Below are positions 15,343 through 23,236 of a DNA stretch of 33,161 nucleotides, in pieces. Source of the DNA: an uncultured Gammaproteobacteria bacterium (GTDB lineage: Bacteria > Pseudomonadota > Gammaproteobacteria > DRLM01); the NCBI GenBank assembly GCA_947259075.1, contig CAMYKQ010000054.1:1-33161 (forward strand). The letters are read 5' to 3'. The translations under genes and the position numbers were made by a program. The notes beneath the pieces were generated by a model. That model was not told the DNA's origin and searched no databases. It saw only the letters and a list, made by a program, of their open reading frames with translations. Position 1 is the first letter of the stretch, and every line of letters begins with the position of its first letter.

Positions 15343-17784
15343 ATGGACGCATCGCGTATTTTTATCGTTGATGACGATGAATTGTTGGTGGCGGATCTGG
15401 GCCTTAAGCTGGAGGGTCTGGGTTATACGGTCGTGGGCAGCGCCGCGAATGCTACGGAGGCAGTGCGCGCGGTTTTGGCTGAACGCCCGGATTTGGTGCT
15501 GATGGATATCGTGCTTGAAGGGGATATCGACGGCATCGAAGCCGCGCGGGGCATACAAGCGCAGGTAGATATTCCCATTGTGTATCTCACCGCGTATACC
15601 GACGAGGCATTATTGGAGCGGGCGCGCGTGACCGACCCCTTCGGCTACGTGGTCAAGCCGGCCTCGCTGCGGGAATTGCACGCCGTCATCTCCATCGCCA
15701 TTTATAAAGCCGCGGCCGAGCGGGAGTTGCGTGCCAAGGCCTTGGCCTGTGATTCCCTGACCTTGATTTCAGACGCGGTCATTACGCTTGATGCCGACGG
15801 CCGGGTCGTGCTTGTCAACCGGGCAGCTAAGCGTTTCCTCCGTGTTGATGAGGCCAAGGCGATAGGTTTGCCGTGGATGGAGGCGTTGATGCCCGGTGGC
15901 GTTTCGGAGCGCGCGCTCATCCAAAGGGCGATCGAGCGCGCCATGGCGGGTGAAAGCACTTTGCCGCCCGGCGTTGAAGTCGTGTTGCTCGATGTAAATG
16001 GCGATGAGGGCTATGCGAGTTTGAGGGCCAGCCCGCATCGTATGTCCGCGGCGATGGGCGTGACATTGATGTTCGTCGATATCGCGGAATTAAAATCCAA
16101 TGAGAACGCCTTGCGCGTGAGTGAGAGGCGTTTCCGTGACGTGGTGGAGGCCGCCGGCGAATATGTGTGGGAGGTGGATGCGGCGTGGCGTTATAGCTAT
16201 GTCTCCACGCGTTTTAAGGGTGTGCTGGGTTACGGTGATAAAGAGATACTCGCTCAAGCCATGAGCGCGCACTTGCCACCGGATGAAAAATCGCTTTTCG
16301 ATGAACGCCTGCGTGCCATCGCGCGTGATAAAGCGCCTTTTAAAGGGCTGGAATACAACGCGATCACGCAATCAGGCGCCAAGGTGTGTTTGGAGATCAG
16401 CGGTTTGCCCTTGCTCAATCAGCGCGGTGAACTGATTGGTTTTCGAGGCGTGGGTCAGGATGTGAGTCAGCGTAAGGACGCGGCGGCGCGAATCGAGTTC
16501 CTCGCCACCCGCGATCACCTTACGGGATTACCCAACCGCACCTCTTTATTCGATCATCTGGAGCAACATTTGGCGGAGGCGCGCCGCGAGGCCCATGTGC
16601 TCGCGGTGTTGTTCATCGATCTCGATAATTTCAAATTCATTAACGACTCGCATGGGCATGATGTGGGTGATGTGGTGCTGCGCAGCACCACGCAACGCAT
16701 GCTTTCCTGCATACGCGAGCGCGATACCCTCGCGCGCATCGGCGGTGATGAGTTCGTGATGGTGCTGGGCGGTTTTAGTCATGTCTCGCAGGTGCATCCG
16801 CTTTTGTGTAAGGTGCTCGATGTGATGCGGCGCCCCTGTGAAGTAAAGGGCATGACCCTCGTTGTTCACGCCACCGTGGGTGTCAGCATCTTCCCCGGTG
16901 ACGGCGGCAACGCCGATACTCTGGTGCGTAATGCGGATACCGCCATGTATCACGCCAAGGCCATGGGGCGCGATCGTTATCAATTTTTCAGCAAAGAGAT
17001 GAATGACAGGGTGGTCGAACGGCTGGCCATGGAAAACGCGATGCGCCACGGTTTGAGGAATAATGAATTTATTTTGCATTACCAGCCCAAGATCGATGCA
17101 CGCGCGGGCAAGATGACGGGCGTGGAGGCCTTGGTGCGCTGGAATCACCCTGAAAAGGGCTTGCTCCTGCCGGCGGCCTTCATTCCCTTGGCCGAAGAGA
17201 CGGGCATGATCGTGGATCTGGGCGCGTGGGTGCTGCGCAAGGCGTGCGGGCAAGCGCGGGAATGGGTGCGGGCGGGGCATGAAACCTTCAAGACCGCGGT
17301 CAATTTATCCTTGGTGCAAGTGCAAGAACATTTGCCGCGATTGCTGCAGGATGTGTTGCGTGAGGCAGGTTTAGCCGGCCGCAACCTCGAGCTGGAAATT
17401 ACCGAGAGCATCATGATGAATGACCCGGATTTAAGTCAGAACGTTATGCGGGGCATTCGTGATTTAGGCGTGGGTATTTCCATAGATGATTTCGGTACGG
17501 GTTACTCATCGCTGAGTTTATTGCAGTCATTCCCTTTCGACACCTTGAAGATAGATCAGTCTTTCGTGCGCGATTTGCCGATTAAACCCGGCGACACGGG
17601 AGGCGCGATTATCCGCGCCATCGTCAGTATGGCGGAAGGTCTGCGGCTGAGCGTCATCGCCGAGGGGGTGGAGAACGAGGCCCAAGTGCGAGATCTACGG
17701 GCGATGGAGTGTTTCGAATATCAGGGTTATTTATTCGGGCATCCACTGCCCGCGGCGCAATTCGCCGCCGCGCATTTTCGTTGA
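15343..17784 (+). CDS. response regulator REC-PAS-PAS-GGDEF-EAL (cyclic di-GMP turnover)
   Basis: This 813-residue protein starts at ATG 15343 with GAAGGA 8 nt upstream; a GTG two codons earlier is too close to that site. The receiver domain (residues 1-115) has the acidic DDD pocket, phospho-acceptor Asp55 in LMDIVL, Thr in LTAYT and Lys105. Two PAS domains follow (about 130-250 and 260-375). The GGDEF domain has an intact GGDEF (467-471) and an RERD inhibitory site (458-461). The EAL domain has EALVRW (595-600), DDFGTG (715-720), the KID lysine and EGVEN. Both diguanylate cyclase and phosphodiesterase centres therefore look intact. The protein is cytoplasmic with no membrane segment. No histidine kinase is adjacent, so the phosphodonor is unknown. 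Confidence 0.93.
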   Translation: MDASRIFIVDDDELLVADLGLKLEGLGYTVVGSAANATEAVRAVLAERPDLVLMDIVLEGDIDGIEAARGIQAQVDIPIVYLTAYTDEALLERARVTDPFGYVVKPASLRELHAVISIAIYKAAAERELRAKALACDSLTLISDAVITLDADGRVVLVNRAAKRFLRVDEAKAIGLPWMEALMPGGVSERALIQRAIERAMAGESTLPPGVEVVLLDVNGDEGYASLRASPHRMSAAMGVTLMFVDIAELKSNENALRVSERRFRDVVEAAGEYVWEVDAAWRYSYVSTRFKGVLGYGDKEILAQAMSAHLPPDEKSLFDERLRAIARDKAPFKGLEYNAITQSGAKVCLEISGLPLLNQRGELIGFRGVGQDVSQRKDAAARIEFLATRDHLTGLPNRTSLFDHLEQHLAEARREAHVLAVLFIDLDNFKFINDSHGHDVGDVVLRSTTQRMLSCIRERDTLARIGGDEFVMVLGGFSHVSQVHPLLCKVLDVMRRPCEVKGMTLVVHATVGVSIFPGDGGNADTLVRNADTAMYHAKAMGRDRYQFFSKEMNDRVVERLAMENAMRHGLRNNEFILHYQPKIDARAGKMTGVEALVRWNHPEKGLLLPAAFIPLAEETGMIVDLGAWVLRKACGQAREWVRAGHETFKTAVNLSLVQVQEHLPRLLQDVLREAGLAGRNLELEITESIMMNDPDLSQNVMRGIRDLGVGISIDDFGTGYSSLSLLQSFPFDTLKIDQSFVRDLPIKPGDTGGAIIRAIVSMAEGLRLSVIAEGVENEAQVRDLRAMECFEYQGYLFGHPLPAAQFAAAHFR

Positions 17785-17805
17785 GGGCCGGGTGTAGTCC
17801 GCCGC

Positions 17806-18645
17806 TCAAACCGTAGCGAGAAAAGCCAGCGTCCCTTCCAAGCCGCAATGATTCAAGGCGGCACGGGCTTGGGCTTGCACCTTGGGCTTGGCGTGATAGG
17901 CGATGCTGAGACCCGCTGCGTCCATCATCAGCAAATCATTGGCGCCATCGCCCATGGCGATGGTTTGCGCCGGGGTGATGTTTAAGGTTTTGCACAGTTC
18001 AAGCAGAAATTGGCGCTTGGCTTCGGCGCCGATGATGTTGCCCTGCACCCGCCCCGTGAGTTTGCCGCCGATGATCTCCAAGGTGTTGGCGCGCGCGTAA
18101 TCGAGTTGCAGACGGGTCTTCAAGCGCTCGGTGAAATAGGTGAAGCCGCCGGAGACCAAGGCGATTTTAATGCCGTGCGCCTGTAGCCCCGCGAGCATGA
18201 CCTCGGCGCCGGGGTTGGGACGCAGGCGTTCCTGATAAACATGCTCCAAGGCGGCGGCATCGAGGCCGGCGAGCAGGCCGACGCGGCGTGTCAGCGATTG
18301 TTCGAAGTTCAGTTCGCCGCGCATCGCCGCTTCGGTAATGGCGGCCACTTGCGGCTTGAGTCCGGCGAAGTCGGCGATCTCGTCGATGCACTCGATATTG
18401 ATCAGCGTGGAGTCCATATCGGTGATCAGCAAGCGCGCGCGCGCGGGATCGAAATCCGCTGGCAGTAAATTGATATCGCAAGGCAGCTCCGCGCGCAGGC
18501 GCGCCAATAGCTCGGGCGCGGGTGCGTGCGCGCTATGCACGCGGTAATGATCGGCGCGTTGATCCACCGTGCCGGAGAGCCGTCGCGCCGCTGCTTCCGC
18601 GATGCCGGCGTTGAGTTGCGGGCCTTGTAAGATGAGGGTTGCCAT
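17806..18645 (-). CDS. serB: phosphoserine phosphatase
   Basis: SerB removes phosphate from O-phosphoserine in the last step of serine synthesis. This HAD-superfamily protein of 279 residues starts at ATG 18645, with GGTGA 5 nt upstream; a GTG three codons earlier (18654) is possible. The nucleophile motif is DMDSTLI (Asp76 and Asp78), followed by ECIDEIAD. Motif II is ALVSGGFTYF and motif III GDGANDLLMM, all intact. About 70 residues precede the HAD core, shorter than the full N-terminal ACT-like region of some SerB proteins. It converges with the GGDEF-EAL gene, 21 bp apart. TAGAAT at 18676-18681 on the minus strand may be its -10 box. Confidence 0.95.
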   Translation of the reverse strand: MATLILQGPQLNAGIAEAAARRLSGTVDQRADHYRVHSAHAPAPELLARLRAELPCDINLLPADFDPARARLLITDMDSTLINIECIDEIADFAGLKPQVAAITEAAMRGELNFEQSLTRRVGLLAGLDAAALEHVYQERLRPNPGAEVMLAGLQAHGIKIALVSGGFTYFTERLKTRLQLDYARANTLEIIGGKLTGRVQGNIIGAEAKRQFLLELCKTLNITPAQTIAMGDGANDLLMMDAAGLSIAYHAKPKVQAQARAALNHCGLEGTLAFLATV

Positions 18646-18715
18646 GGGGTTCACCGCCGCGAAAAACAGAGGCGCATTCTAGCAGCCCGGCGCGGGCTTG
18701 GGCAGCGCGGCGGCT

Positions 18716-19399
18716 TCAAAATAAAAGTTGAATCACGGCCTGGGCCGTTACGCTGGCGTGGCTGCTGCCCGCCTCGCTCGCCACCGGCGCGGGGCTGTCC
18801 ATCTCCGCCATGGCCATGCGTGATTGCATGATGACGGGCGGTTGCGCGCCGCCGCGCTGCACGCTGAGGCGGACGATGCGGTAGGCCTTCGCCCCCAGGC
18901 CGCGTTGGATGCGCGCGGCGCGTTCCTTGAAATTGTCCATGAGTTGATCCAGCAATTGCGTCTCCGCGGCGCGCTGTTTTGCCGGAGATACCAAGAAGCG
19001 CATGCTCTTAATTTGCAGCTTTTGTTGCAGGGCGCCGGCCACGGCATTGAGGCTTGCGATATTTTCGCTGCGCAGCACCAGGCTTTGCGCCGCGCGCCAA
19101 GATAGCAGGCGGTTTTTGTCGTAGACCGGAAAGGTTTGGTAGTCACCGCTGCGCGCTTCAATTGCCGCTGATTTGCGCGCCTCGGTCAGTGCCCAGTCCA
19201 TGGCGCGGTTGATCTCGGCGGCCAGTTGCGCCGGGTCCGCGTGTTCCGCCTCCGCCGCCAGCGTCACTTCGGCGAGGTCGTTTTGCAACTCGGTTTCCGC
19301 CGCCACGCTGAAGTCCACTTGATCGTATTGCAGCTCCTCGGCATGGGCAAGGCCGCAGACGGTGACTAAGAAAAGTGTAGCGATGAGTGCGCGCAACAT
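18716..19399 (-). CDS. SIMPL-domain (DUF541) periplasmic protein
   Basis: This 227-residue protein begins with a Sec signal peptide (MLRALIATLFLVTVCGLAHA, cleaved after Ala20). The mature part has the SIMPL layout: an N-terminal strand (VDFSVAAETELQNDLAEVTLAAEAE), a helix with AAEINRAMDWALTEARK, YQTFPVYDKNRLLSWRAAQ, and a later DQLMDNFKERAARIQRGLG helix. The end is beta-rich with a tail VTAQAVIQLLF. Members are periplasmic or outer-membrane associated and of poorly known function. The start ATG has AGGAG 9 nt upstream. serB follows 70 bp downstream on the same strand, possibly with its own promoter. Confidence 0.85.
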   Translation of the reverse strand: MLRALIATLFLVTVCGLAHAEELQYDQVDFSVAAETELQNDLAEVTLAAEAEHADPAQLAAEINRAMDWALTEARKSAAIEARSGDYQTFPVYDKNRLLSWRAAQSLVLRSENIASLNAVAGALQQKLQIKSMRFLVSPAKQRAAETQLLDQLMDNFKERAARIQRGLGAKAYRIVRLSVQRGGAQPPVIMQSRMAMAEMDSPAPVASEAGSSHASVTAQAVIQLLF

Positions 19400-19659
19400 G
19401 GCTTGGTCTCCTGATTAAAAGCCGGACTGGAATTTAACAGTGCATTTAGTTTCCCTCTCCCCCAGGGAGAGGGTAGGGTGAGGGGAGTTAAATACGATAG
19501 CTTTGGATTGATCCCCTCATTCTGTGCTTCTCCTTGGATGAGAAGTGATGTTCTTAAGTTAAGGTGTGCGCATGTGCGCAGCGCGCGCCATAAGGTCAAA
19601 ATGGAATAACGCATCACATTCGTCTTCACCCAGCGGGAGAAGGGGCAATAAAGAACTTC
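19400..19659. other. intergenic region with REP-like hairpins
   Basis: There is no gene here. CCCTCTCCC (19453-19461) and GGGAGAGGG (19465-19473) form a 9-bp stem with a 3-nt loop, followed by TAGGGTGAGGGG. Further on, CTTCTCC...GAGAAG and CAGCGGGAGAAGGGG recur. These are the forms seen in widespread proteobacterial extragenic palindromes. Confidence 0.5.
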
Positions 19660-20850
19660 TCAGCGCCGTGCCCGTGCTTCGCTTTTATCATTGGGCAGAA
19701 ATAGCGCGGTGAGATCGTTGAGAAAACGCTGGCCCAATTCCGTGGGGCGGATGCGCTGCAGCGTCCATTCGATCAAGCCTTTTTCTTCGGCGCGGCGCAA
19801 CGGCGCTTCGACGACGCTCAGCGGCAGGCCGGTGTGCTGTGCGAACAAGGGTGCGGGAAAGCCGTCATTTAATCGCAGCGCGTTGAGCATAAAATCGAAG
19901 CCCGCCTCGCGGCGCTTCAGCGCGTGCTCGCTGGCGATGCGCGCGGGACTCGCCGCTTTTTCCAAATACTCGCGCGGGTGACGCAGCTTGGCACGGCGCA
20001 GGATGTGCTGCTGTTGCGCGCTGCTGATCTTGCCGTGGGCGCCGGCGCCGATGCCGAGGTAATCGCCGAACTGCCAATAGTTGAGATTGTGGCGGCACTG
20101 ATGCCCCTCGCGCGCATAGGCCGAGACCTCGTATTGCCGGTAGCCCGCTTCAGCGATGCGCGCCTGGCACTGTTGCTGGATTTCCCACAGCGCGTCATGG
20201 TCCGGCAAGTGCGCCGGCGGCGCGTGGGCGAAGGCGGTATTGGGTTCCAAAGTGAGCTGATAGTGCGACAAGTGCGTGGGCGCTAGCGCGATGGCGGTTT
20301 CGAGATCGGCCAGGGCTTGCGCCGCGGTTTGGCCGGGCAGGCCGAACATTAAATCCAAATTCAATTCATCGAAACCGGCGTCATGCGCGCGTTCGGCGGC
20401 GGTGATGGCCTCGCGGCGGCCGTGGATGCGCCCGAGTTTTTGCAGCATGCCGTCGTCGAAACTCTGCACGCCGATGGAAAGGCGGTTGATGCCCGCGGCG
20501 CGGAACTCCGCGAACTTGCCCGCCTCCATTGCGCCGGGATTGGCCTCCATGGTGATCTCGGCGCGCGCGGGCAGGCTCAGCAGCGCGCGCAACTGCGAAA
20601 ACAAACGGTCGATGCTCTCGGGTGAAAACAGGCTGGGCGTGCCGCCGCCGAGAAACACCGACTCAATAGAGCGCCCCCAAATCGCGGGCAGCTCCTGTTC
20701 GAGATCGGCGAGCAGCGCGTCGATGTAAGCCCGCTCCGGCACCACGCCCTTCGCCTCGTGCGAATTGAAGTCGCAATACGGACATTTGCGCACGCACCAG
20801 GGCAGGTGCACGTACAGCGAGAGGGGCGGCAGGGCGGTGAAATGAAACAT
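19660..20850 (-). CDS. hemW: radical SAM heme chaperone HemW
   Basis: This 396-residue protein is a member of the HemN-like radical SAM group. The [4Fe-4S] cluster motif is CVRKCPYC (Cys19, Cys23, Cys26), followed by FLGGGTPSLFS, MEANPG, GINRLSIGVQSF, the HDAGFDELNLDLMFGLPGQT segment and HNLNYW. A C-terminal winged-helix region (FDFMLNALRLNDGF) is present. It lacks the extra N-terminal Cys of true coproporphyrinogen dehydrogenase, which supports HemW (heme trafficking) rather than HemN. In many gammaproteobacteria hemW directly follows rdgB; here about 3.6 kb intervenes. It starts at ATG 20850, 66 bp after the cytochrome gene. Confidence 0.93.
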   Translation of the reverse strand: MFHFTALPPLSLYVHLPWCVRKCPYCDFNSHEAKGVVPERAYIDALLADLEQELPAIWGRSIESVFLGGGTPSLFSPESIDRLFSQLRALLSLPARAEITMEANPGAMEAGKFAEFRAAGINRLSIGVQSFDDGMLQKLGRIHGRREAITAAERAHDAGFDELNLDLMFGLPGQTAAQALADLETAIALAPTHLSHYQLTLEPNTAFAHAPPAHLPDHDALWEIQQQCQARIAEAGYRQYEVSAYAREGHQCRHNLNYWQFGDYLGIGAGAHGKISSAQQQHILRRAKLRHPREYLEKAASPARIASEHALKRREAGFDFMLNALRLNDGFPAPLFAQHTGLPLSVVEAPLRRAEEKGLIEWTLQRIRPTELGQRFLNDLTALFLPNDKSEARARR

Positions 20851-20875
20851 GGCAGCAGCTTAACAGTAATGGGAG

Positions 20876-20892
20876 CCGCGATTATATCGCGG
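20876..20892 (-). promoter_or_regulatory. palindrome overlapping a TATAAT box upstream of hemW
   Basis: CCGCGATTATATCGCGG is a perfect 7-3-7 inverted repeat. On the minus strand it contains TATAAT (20881-20886), a consensus -10 box 30 bp before hemW, though no good -35 is seen. A repressor or activator could act here, or hemW may simply be read from the cytochrome gene upstream. Confidence 0.35.
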
Positions 20893-20916
20893 TTGTCGCC
20901 CGTTTGCGCTGGGAGC

Positions 20917-21318
20917 TCAGTTGTCCTTCGCGCCCTGCTTCACCCACTCGCGCAGAATCTCGACCTGCTGTTTGAGCAACGGCCGCGCGTGGTGCGGCAT
21001 GCGAATGCTGGGGTCGGCGCGCCCCTCGATCAGCACCATCAAATTGCTGGTCAATGGCTCACCCGGCGTGACGATCCGCCCGTGCTTGGTGCCTTTCATC
21101 AAACCTTCGTAACTGCGCAGATCGAGACCGCTGGCCTCATGGCCCGGTCCGCCGGGCTGGTGGCACTTCACGCAATGGCTCTCGATGATGGGCAACACGT
21201 CGAGGCTGAAGCTGACCAGTTGCGCGGCGGCGGCAGGCGTACACCAGATCGCAACTTGCGCCAATGCGGCCGTGGTGAGGGTAAAGGCAACATAGCGGGA
21301 TCGTTTTGGGGAAGGCAT
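20917..21318 (-). CDS. small periplasmic c-type cytochrome-like protein
   Basis: This 133-residue protein has a signal peptide ending near AAAA (about residue 32), a single heme c motif CVKCH (Cys49-His53), and a likely distal ligand Met107 in IRMPHH. The arrangement (PIIESHCVKCHQPGGPGHEASGLDLRSYEGLMKG, here broken into parts) matches the 'planctomycete-type cytochrome c' domain also common in Gammaproteobacteria. It would carry electrons or bind a partner in the periplasm. AAGGAG lies 8 nt before ATG 21318. It precedes hemW on the same strand, between hemW and rdgB. Confidence 0.85.
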   Translation of the reverse strand: MPSPKRSRYVAFTLTTAALAQVAIWCTPAAAAQLVSFSLDVLPIIESHCVKCHQPGGPGHEASGLDLRSYEGLMKGTKHGRIVTPGEPLTSNLMVLIEGRADPSIRMPHHARPLLKQQVEILREWVKQGAKDN

Positions 21319-21646
21319 GACACGGCTCCTTGCCGTTTATGAGAATGTCATTTTAGCGCGTGGCGAGGGGGGAAGTCTCGCGATCGCAACTAAGGCGCGG
21401 TGGCGTCTTTGAAAGCGCGTCCAAAGTCACAGCTTGGCGCTGAGTAATCCTTCCCCGCTCTTTGCCGTACCCGTATCGCCGTCGTTGCGCTAAGCGGTTC
21501 GCGGCGACCGACTCCCTGCCTACGATGTGGTAGCGTGTAAAATTCTAACTTAGACACCTCGCCCAGCTGGCGCGCCTCATCCCACAATGGTTATGGTAAG
21601 CTGCTTCCTCGCGGTAAATCACCGCGACCCATAACGAGGCGCGCTC
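21319..21646. other. intergenic region with possible degraded ORF
   Basis: A minus-strand open stretch (21390-21587) reads VSKLEFYTLPHRRQGVGRRE. It resembles translations of dispersed repeats rather than a real protein, though I cannot assign it. CGCGGTaaatcACCGCG at 21612-21628 is a 6-bp hairpin just before the channel gene. No clear promoter is visible. Confidence 0.25.
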
Positions 21647-22582
21647 ATGGAAGGCAGTGATGTTCGGTGGTTATTTGACCCCATGATGGGCAAAGTCGTT
21701 GCCGCGGTCATTGGCATCATCCTCATCGTGGTTTTGGTGCGCTTCGCGCAAGGCTCCTTGTCACGCTATATTAAAGACAGCAACACTCGCTACCGTACCC
21801 GCAAATTCGTCTCCTTCGCCGGTTACCTCATCGGCTTTCTGATCATCGTCGTCATCTTCAGCGACAAGCTGGGCGGCTTCACCGTGGCGCTGGGCGTGGC
21901 GGGCGCGGGCATCGCCTTCGCCCTGCAAGAAATCATCGCCAGCGTCGCCGGCTGGTTCGCTATCAGCTTCGCCAAGTTTTACAACACCGGCGACCGCGTG
22001 CAATTGGGCGGCATCAAGGGCGACGTCATCGACATCGGCATCCTGCGAACCACGGTGATGGAGGTCGGCGATTGGGTGAAAGGCGATCAATACAACGGCC
22101 GCGTCGTGCGCATCGCCAACAGCTTTGTTTTCAAGGAGCCCGTGTTCAACTACTCCGGCGATTTTCCTTTTTTGTGGGATGAAATCAGCATACCGGTCAA
22201 ACACGGCAGCGATCATCAGCTGGCGCGTGAGATACTTCAGCGCGTGGCGCACGAGATCGTCGGCGACTACGCCGGCTATGCCCAAACGGCGTGGAACGAG
22301 TTGGTGAAAAAATACCTCATCGAAGACGCGCAAGTAGAACCCATGATCGCCCTGGTCGTCACCGACGGTTGGCTAGAATTCTCGGTGCGCTACGTCGTCG
22401 ACTACAAAAAACGCCGCCTCACCAAAGACCGGCTCTATACCCGCATCCTCGACGAATTCGCCCAAACTCAGGGCCGCGTCGCCATCACCGCCGCGACCTT
22501 GGAGGTCACGGCCGTGTCACCGCTCGACACACAACTCAAATCACGTGATGCGAATGCAGCTGAAACGCTGAAGCGCAGCTAA
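21647..22582 (+). CDS. MscS-family mechanosensitive ion channel
   Basis: This 311-residue protein has three hydrophobic segments (about 16-34, 55-71 and 78-108). The third is the pore-lining helix GVAGAGIAFALQEIIASVAG, with the Gly/Ala spacing typical of MscS TM3. The beta domain follows (YNTGDRVQLGGIKGDVIDIG, then RVVRIANSFVFKEPVFNYS), then a C-terminal alpha/beta domain. Members release solutes during osmotic downshock. It is close in size to E. coli MscS (286). It stands alone on the plus strand within the accessory block between hemW and rdgB. Confidence 0.9.
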   Translation: MEGSDVRWLFDPMMGKVVAAVIGIILIVVLVRFAQGSLSRYIKDSNTRYRTRKFVSFAGYLIGFLIIVVIFSDKLGGFTVALGVAGAGIAFALQEIIASVAGWFAISFAKFYNTGDRVQLGGIKGDVIDIGILRTTVMEVGDWVKGDQYNGRVVRIANSFVFKEPVFNYSGDFPFLWDEISIPVKHGSDHQLAREILQRVAHEIVGDYAGYAQTAWNELVKKYLIEDAQVEPMIALVVTDGWLEFSVRYVVDYKKRRLTKDRLYTRILDEFAQTQGRVAITAATLEVTAVSPLDTQLKSRDANAAETLKRS

Positions 22583-22589
22583 AATTTTT
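22558..22589 (+). terminator. candidate intrinsic terminator at end of MscS-type gene
   Basis: AGCTG (22558-22562) pairs with CAGCT (22576-22580), and CGCT (22566-22569) pairs with AGCG (22572-22575), leaving an AAA bulge. AAAA then a T5 run follow. The stem includes the last codons and the stop. It is weak but correctly placed. Confidence 0.4.
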
Positions 22590-22601
22590 CCCCTGCCCAA
22601 G

Positions 22602-22690
22602 CGCAATCGCAATCGCAATCGCAGGCGCAGGTGTTGGTGTTGGTGCAGGTGTTGGTGCAGATGTTGGCGCAGATGTTGGCGCAGGAGCAG
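22602..22690 (+). repeat. short tandem repeats (6-bp and 12-bp units)
   Basis: Five 6-bp units (CGCAAT three times, then CGCAGG twice; 22602-22631) run into four 12-bp units (GTGTTGGTGCAG twice, ATGTTGGCGCAG twice; 22637-22684) and a partial unit. There are no spacers, so it is a simple tandem repeat rather than CRISPR. Confidence 0.9.
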
Positions 22691-22705
22691 GTGACTTATC
22701 TTCCT

Positions 22706-22740
22706 CCCCTCCTCTCCGAGGAGGGGTGCCCCGCAGGGGC
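22706..22740. repeat. paired REP-like hairpins
   Basis: CCCCTCCTC/GAGGAGGGG (22706-22726, 3-nt loop) is followed directly by GCCCC/GGGGC (22728-22740, 3-nt loop). This form is common in extragenic palindromic repeats. Confidence 0.6.
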
Positions 22741-22785
22741 GGGGTGGTGATCCGCTCAAGGTTGAAAGCGCATTTGCCTCGCCAG

Positions 22786-22916
22786 ATGTAGGGTGGGTTA
22801 GCGATGCGCCAGCATTGCGTAACCCACCAAGCGTCGCGGATCGACACAAGAATCAACACATAGGGAGCGCCTGCGGCGCGGGTTGGTGGGTTACGCTACG
22901 CTAACCCACCCTACAT
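22786..22916. repeat. inverted pair of GTGGGTTA-type extragenic repeats
   Basis: ATGTAGGGTGGGTTAGCG (22786-22803) is matched exactly by its reverse complement at 22899-22916. Inside, GCGTAACCCACCAA (22817-22830) is matched by TTGGTGGGTTACGC (22883-22896). The whole is thus two copies of one repeat in opposite orientation around a central ~50 bp. This repeat type is seen between genes in many gamma- and betaproteobacteria. Confidence 0.8.
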
Positions 22917-23236
22917 TGATTTGTTCAATGCAAAAATGCGCTGCCGTTGATTTTATATCCCGTCGGGGCCGCCGAGCACTGCAGGGTGGCGCGGATCAGG
23001 CCCGCAGGGGCGAAGCCAGGGAGGGGGAGCCTTTGCCAGCAGCACAGGATGTGCTGCTGGCAAAGGCCCGCGTCACCCGAAGCGCGCAGGGTATTCCGTG
23101 CAATGCGCGCGTTTTTAATGGTAATCAAGACCGACAATGCTGGCGACTCAATGACAATGAGTATCGAATCCATGAGCACGATTTGATCGTGCGCACAGTT
23201 CACCCTGCGCTTGCTCTCCGACCGGTCACTGGACAC
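22917..23236. repeat. repeat-rich non-coding stretch with an 18-bp perfect hairpin
   Basis: The bases 23029-23067 form a perfect 18-bp stem around the loop GGA (left arm GCCTTTGCCAGCAGCACA). The stretch before it (around 22965-23025) reads on the minus strand as PGFAPAGLIRATLQCSAA. I associate this with dispersed repeat DNA rather than a gene. No supported coding sequence is present. Confidence 0.6.

Noticed and set aside
19660-20850. Oxygen-independent coproporphyrinogen oxidase HemN
   Set aside because: The N-terminal cluster region, length and link to rdgB/rph fit HemW; the extra HemN cysteine is missing.
22602-22690. Possible CRISPR array
   Set aside because: The units are contiguous 6- and 12-bp repeats with no spacers, and no cas gene is near.
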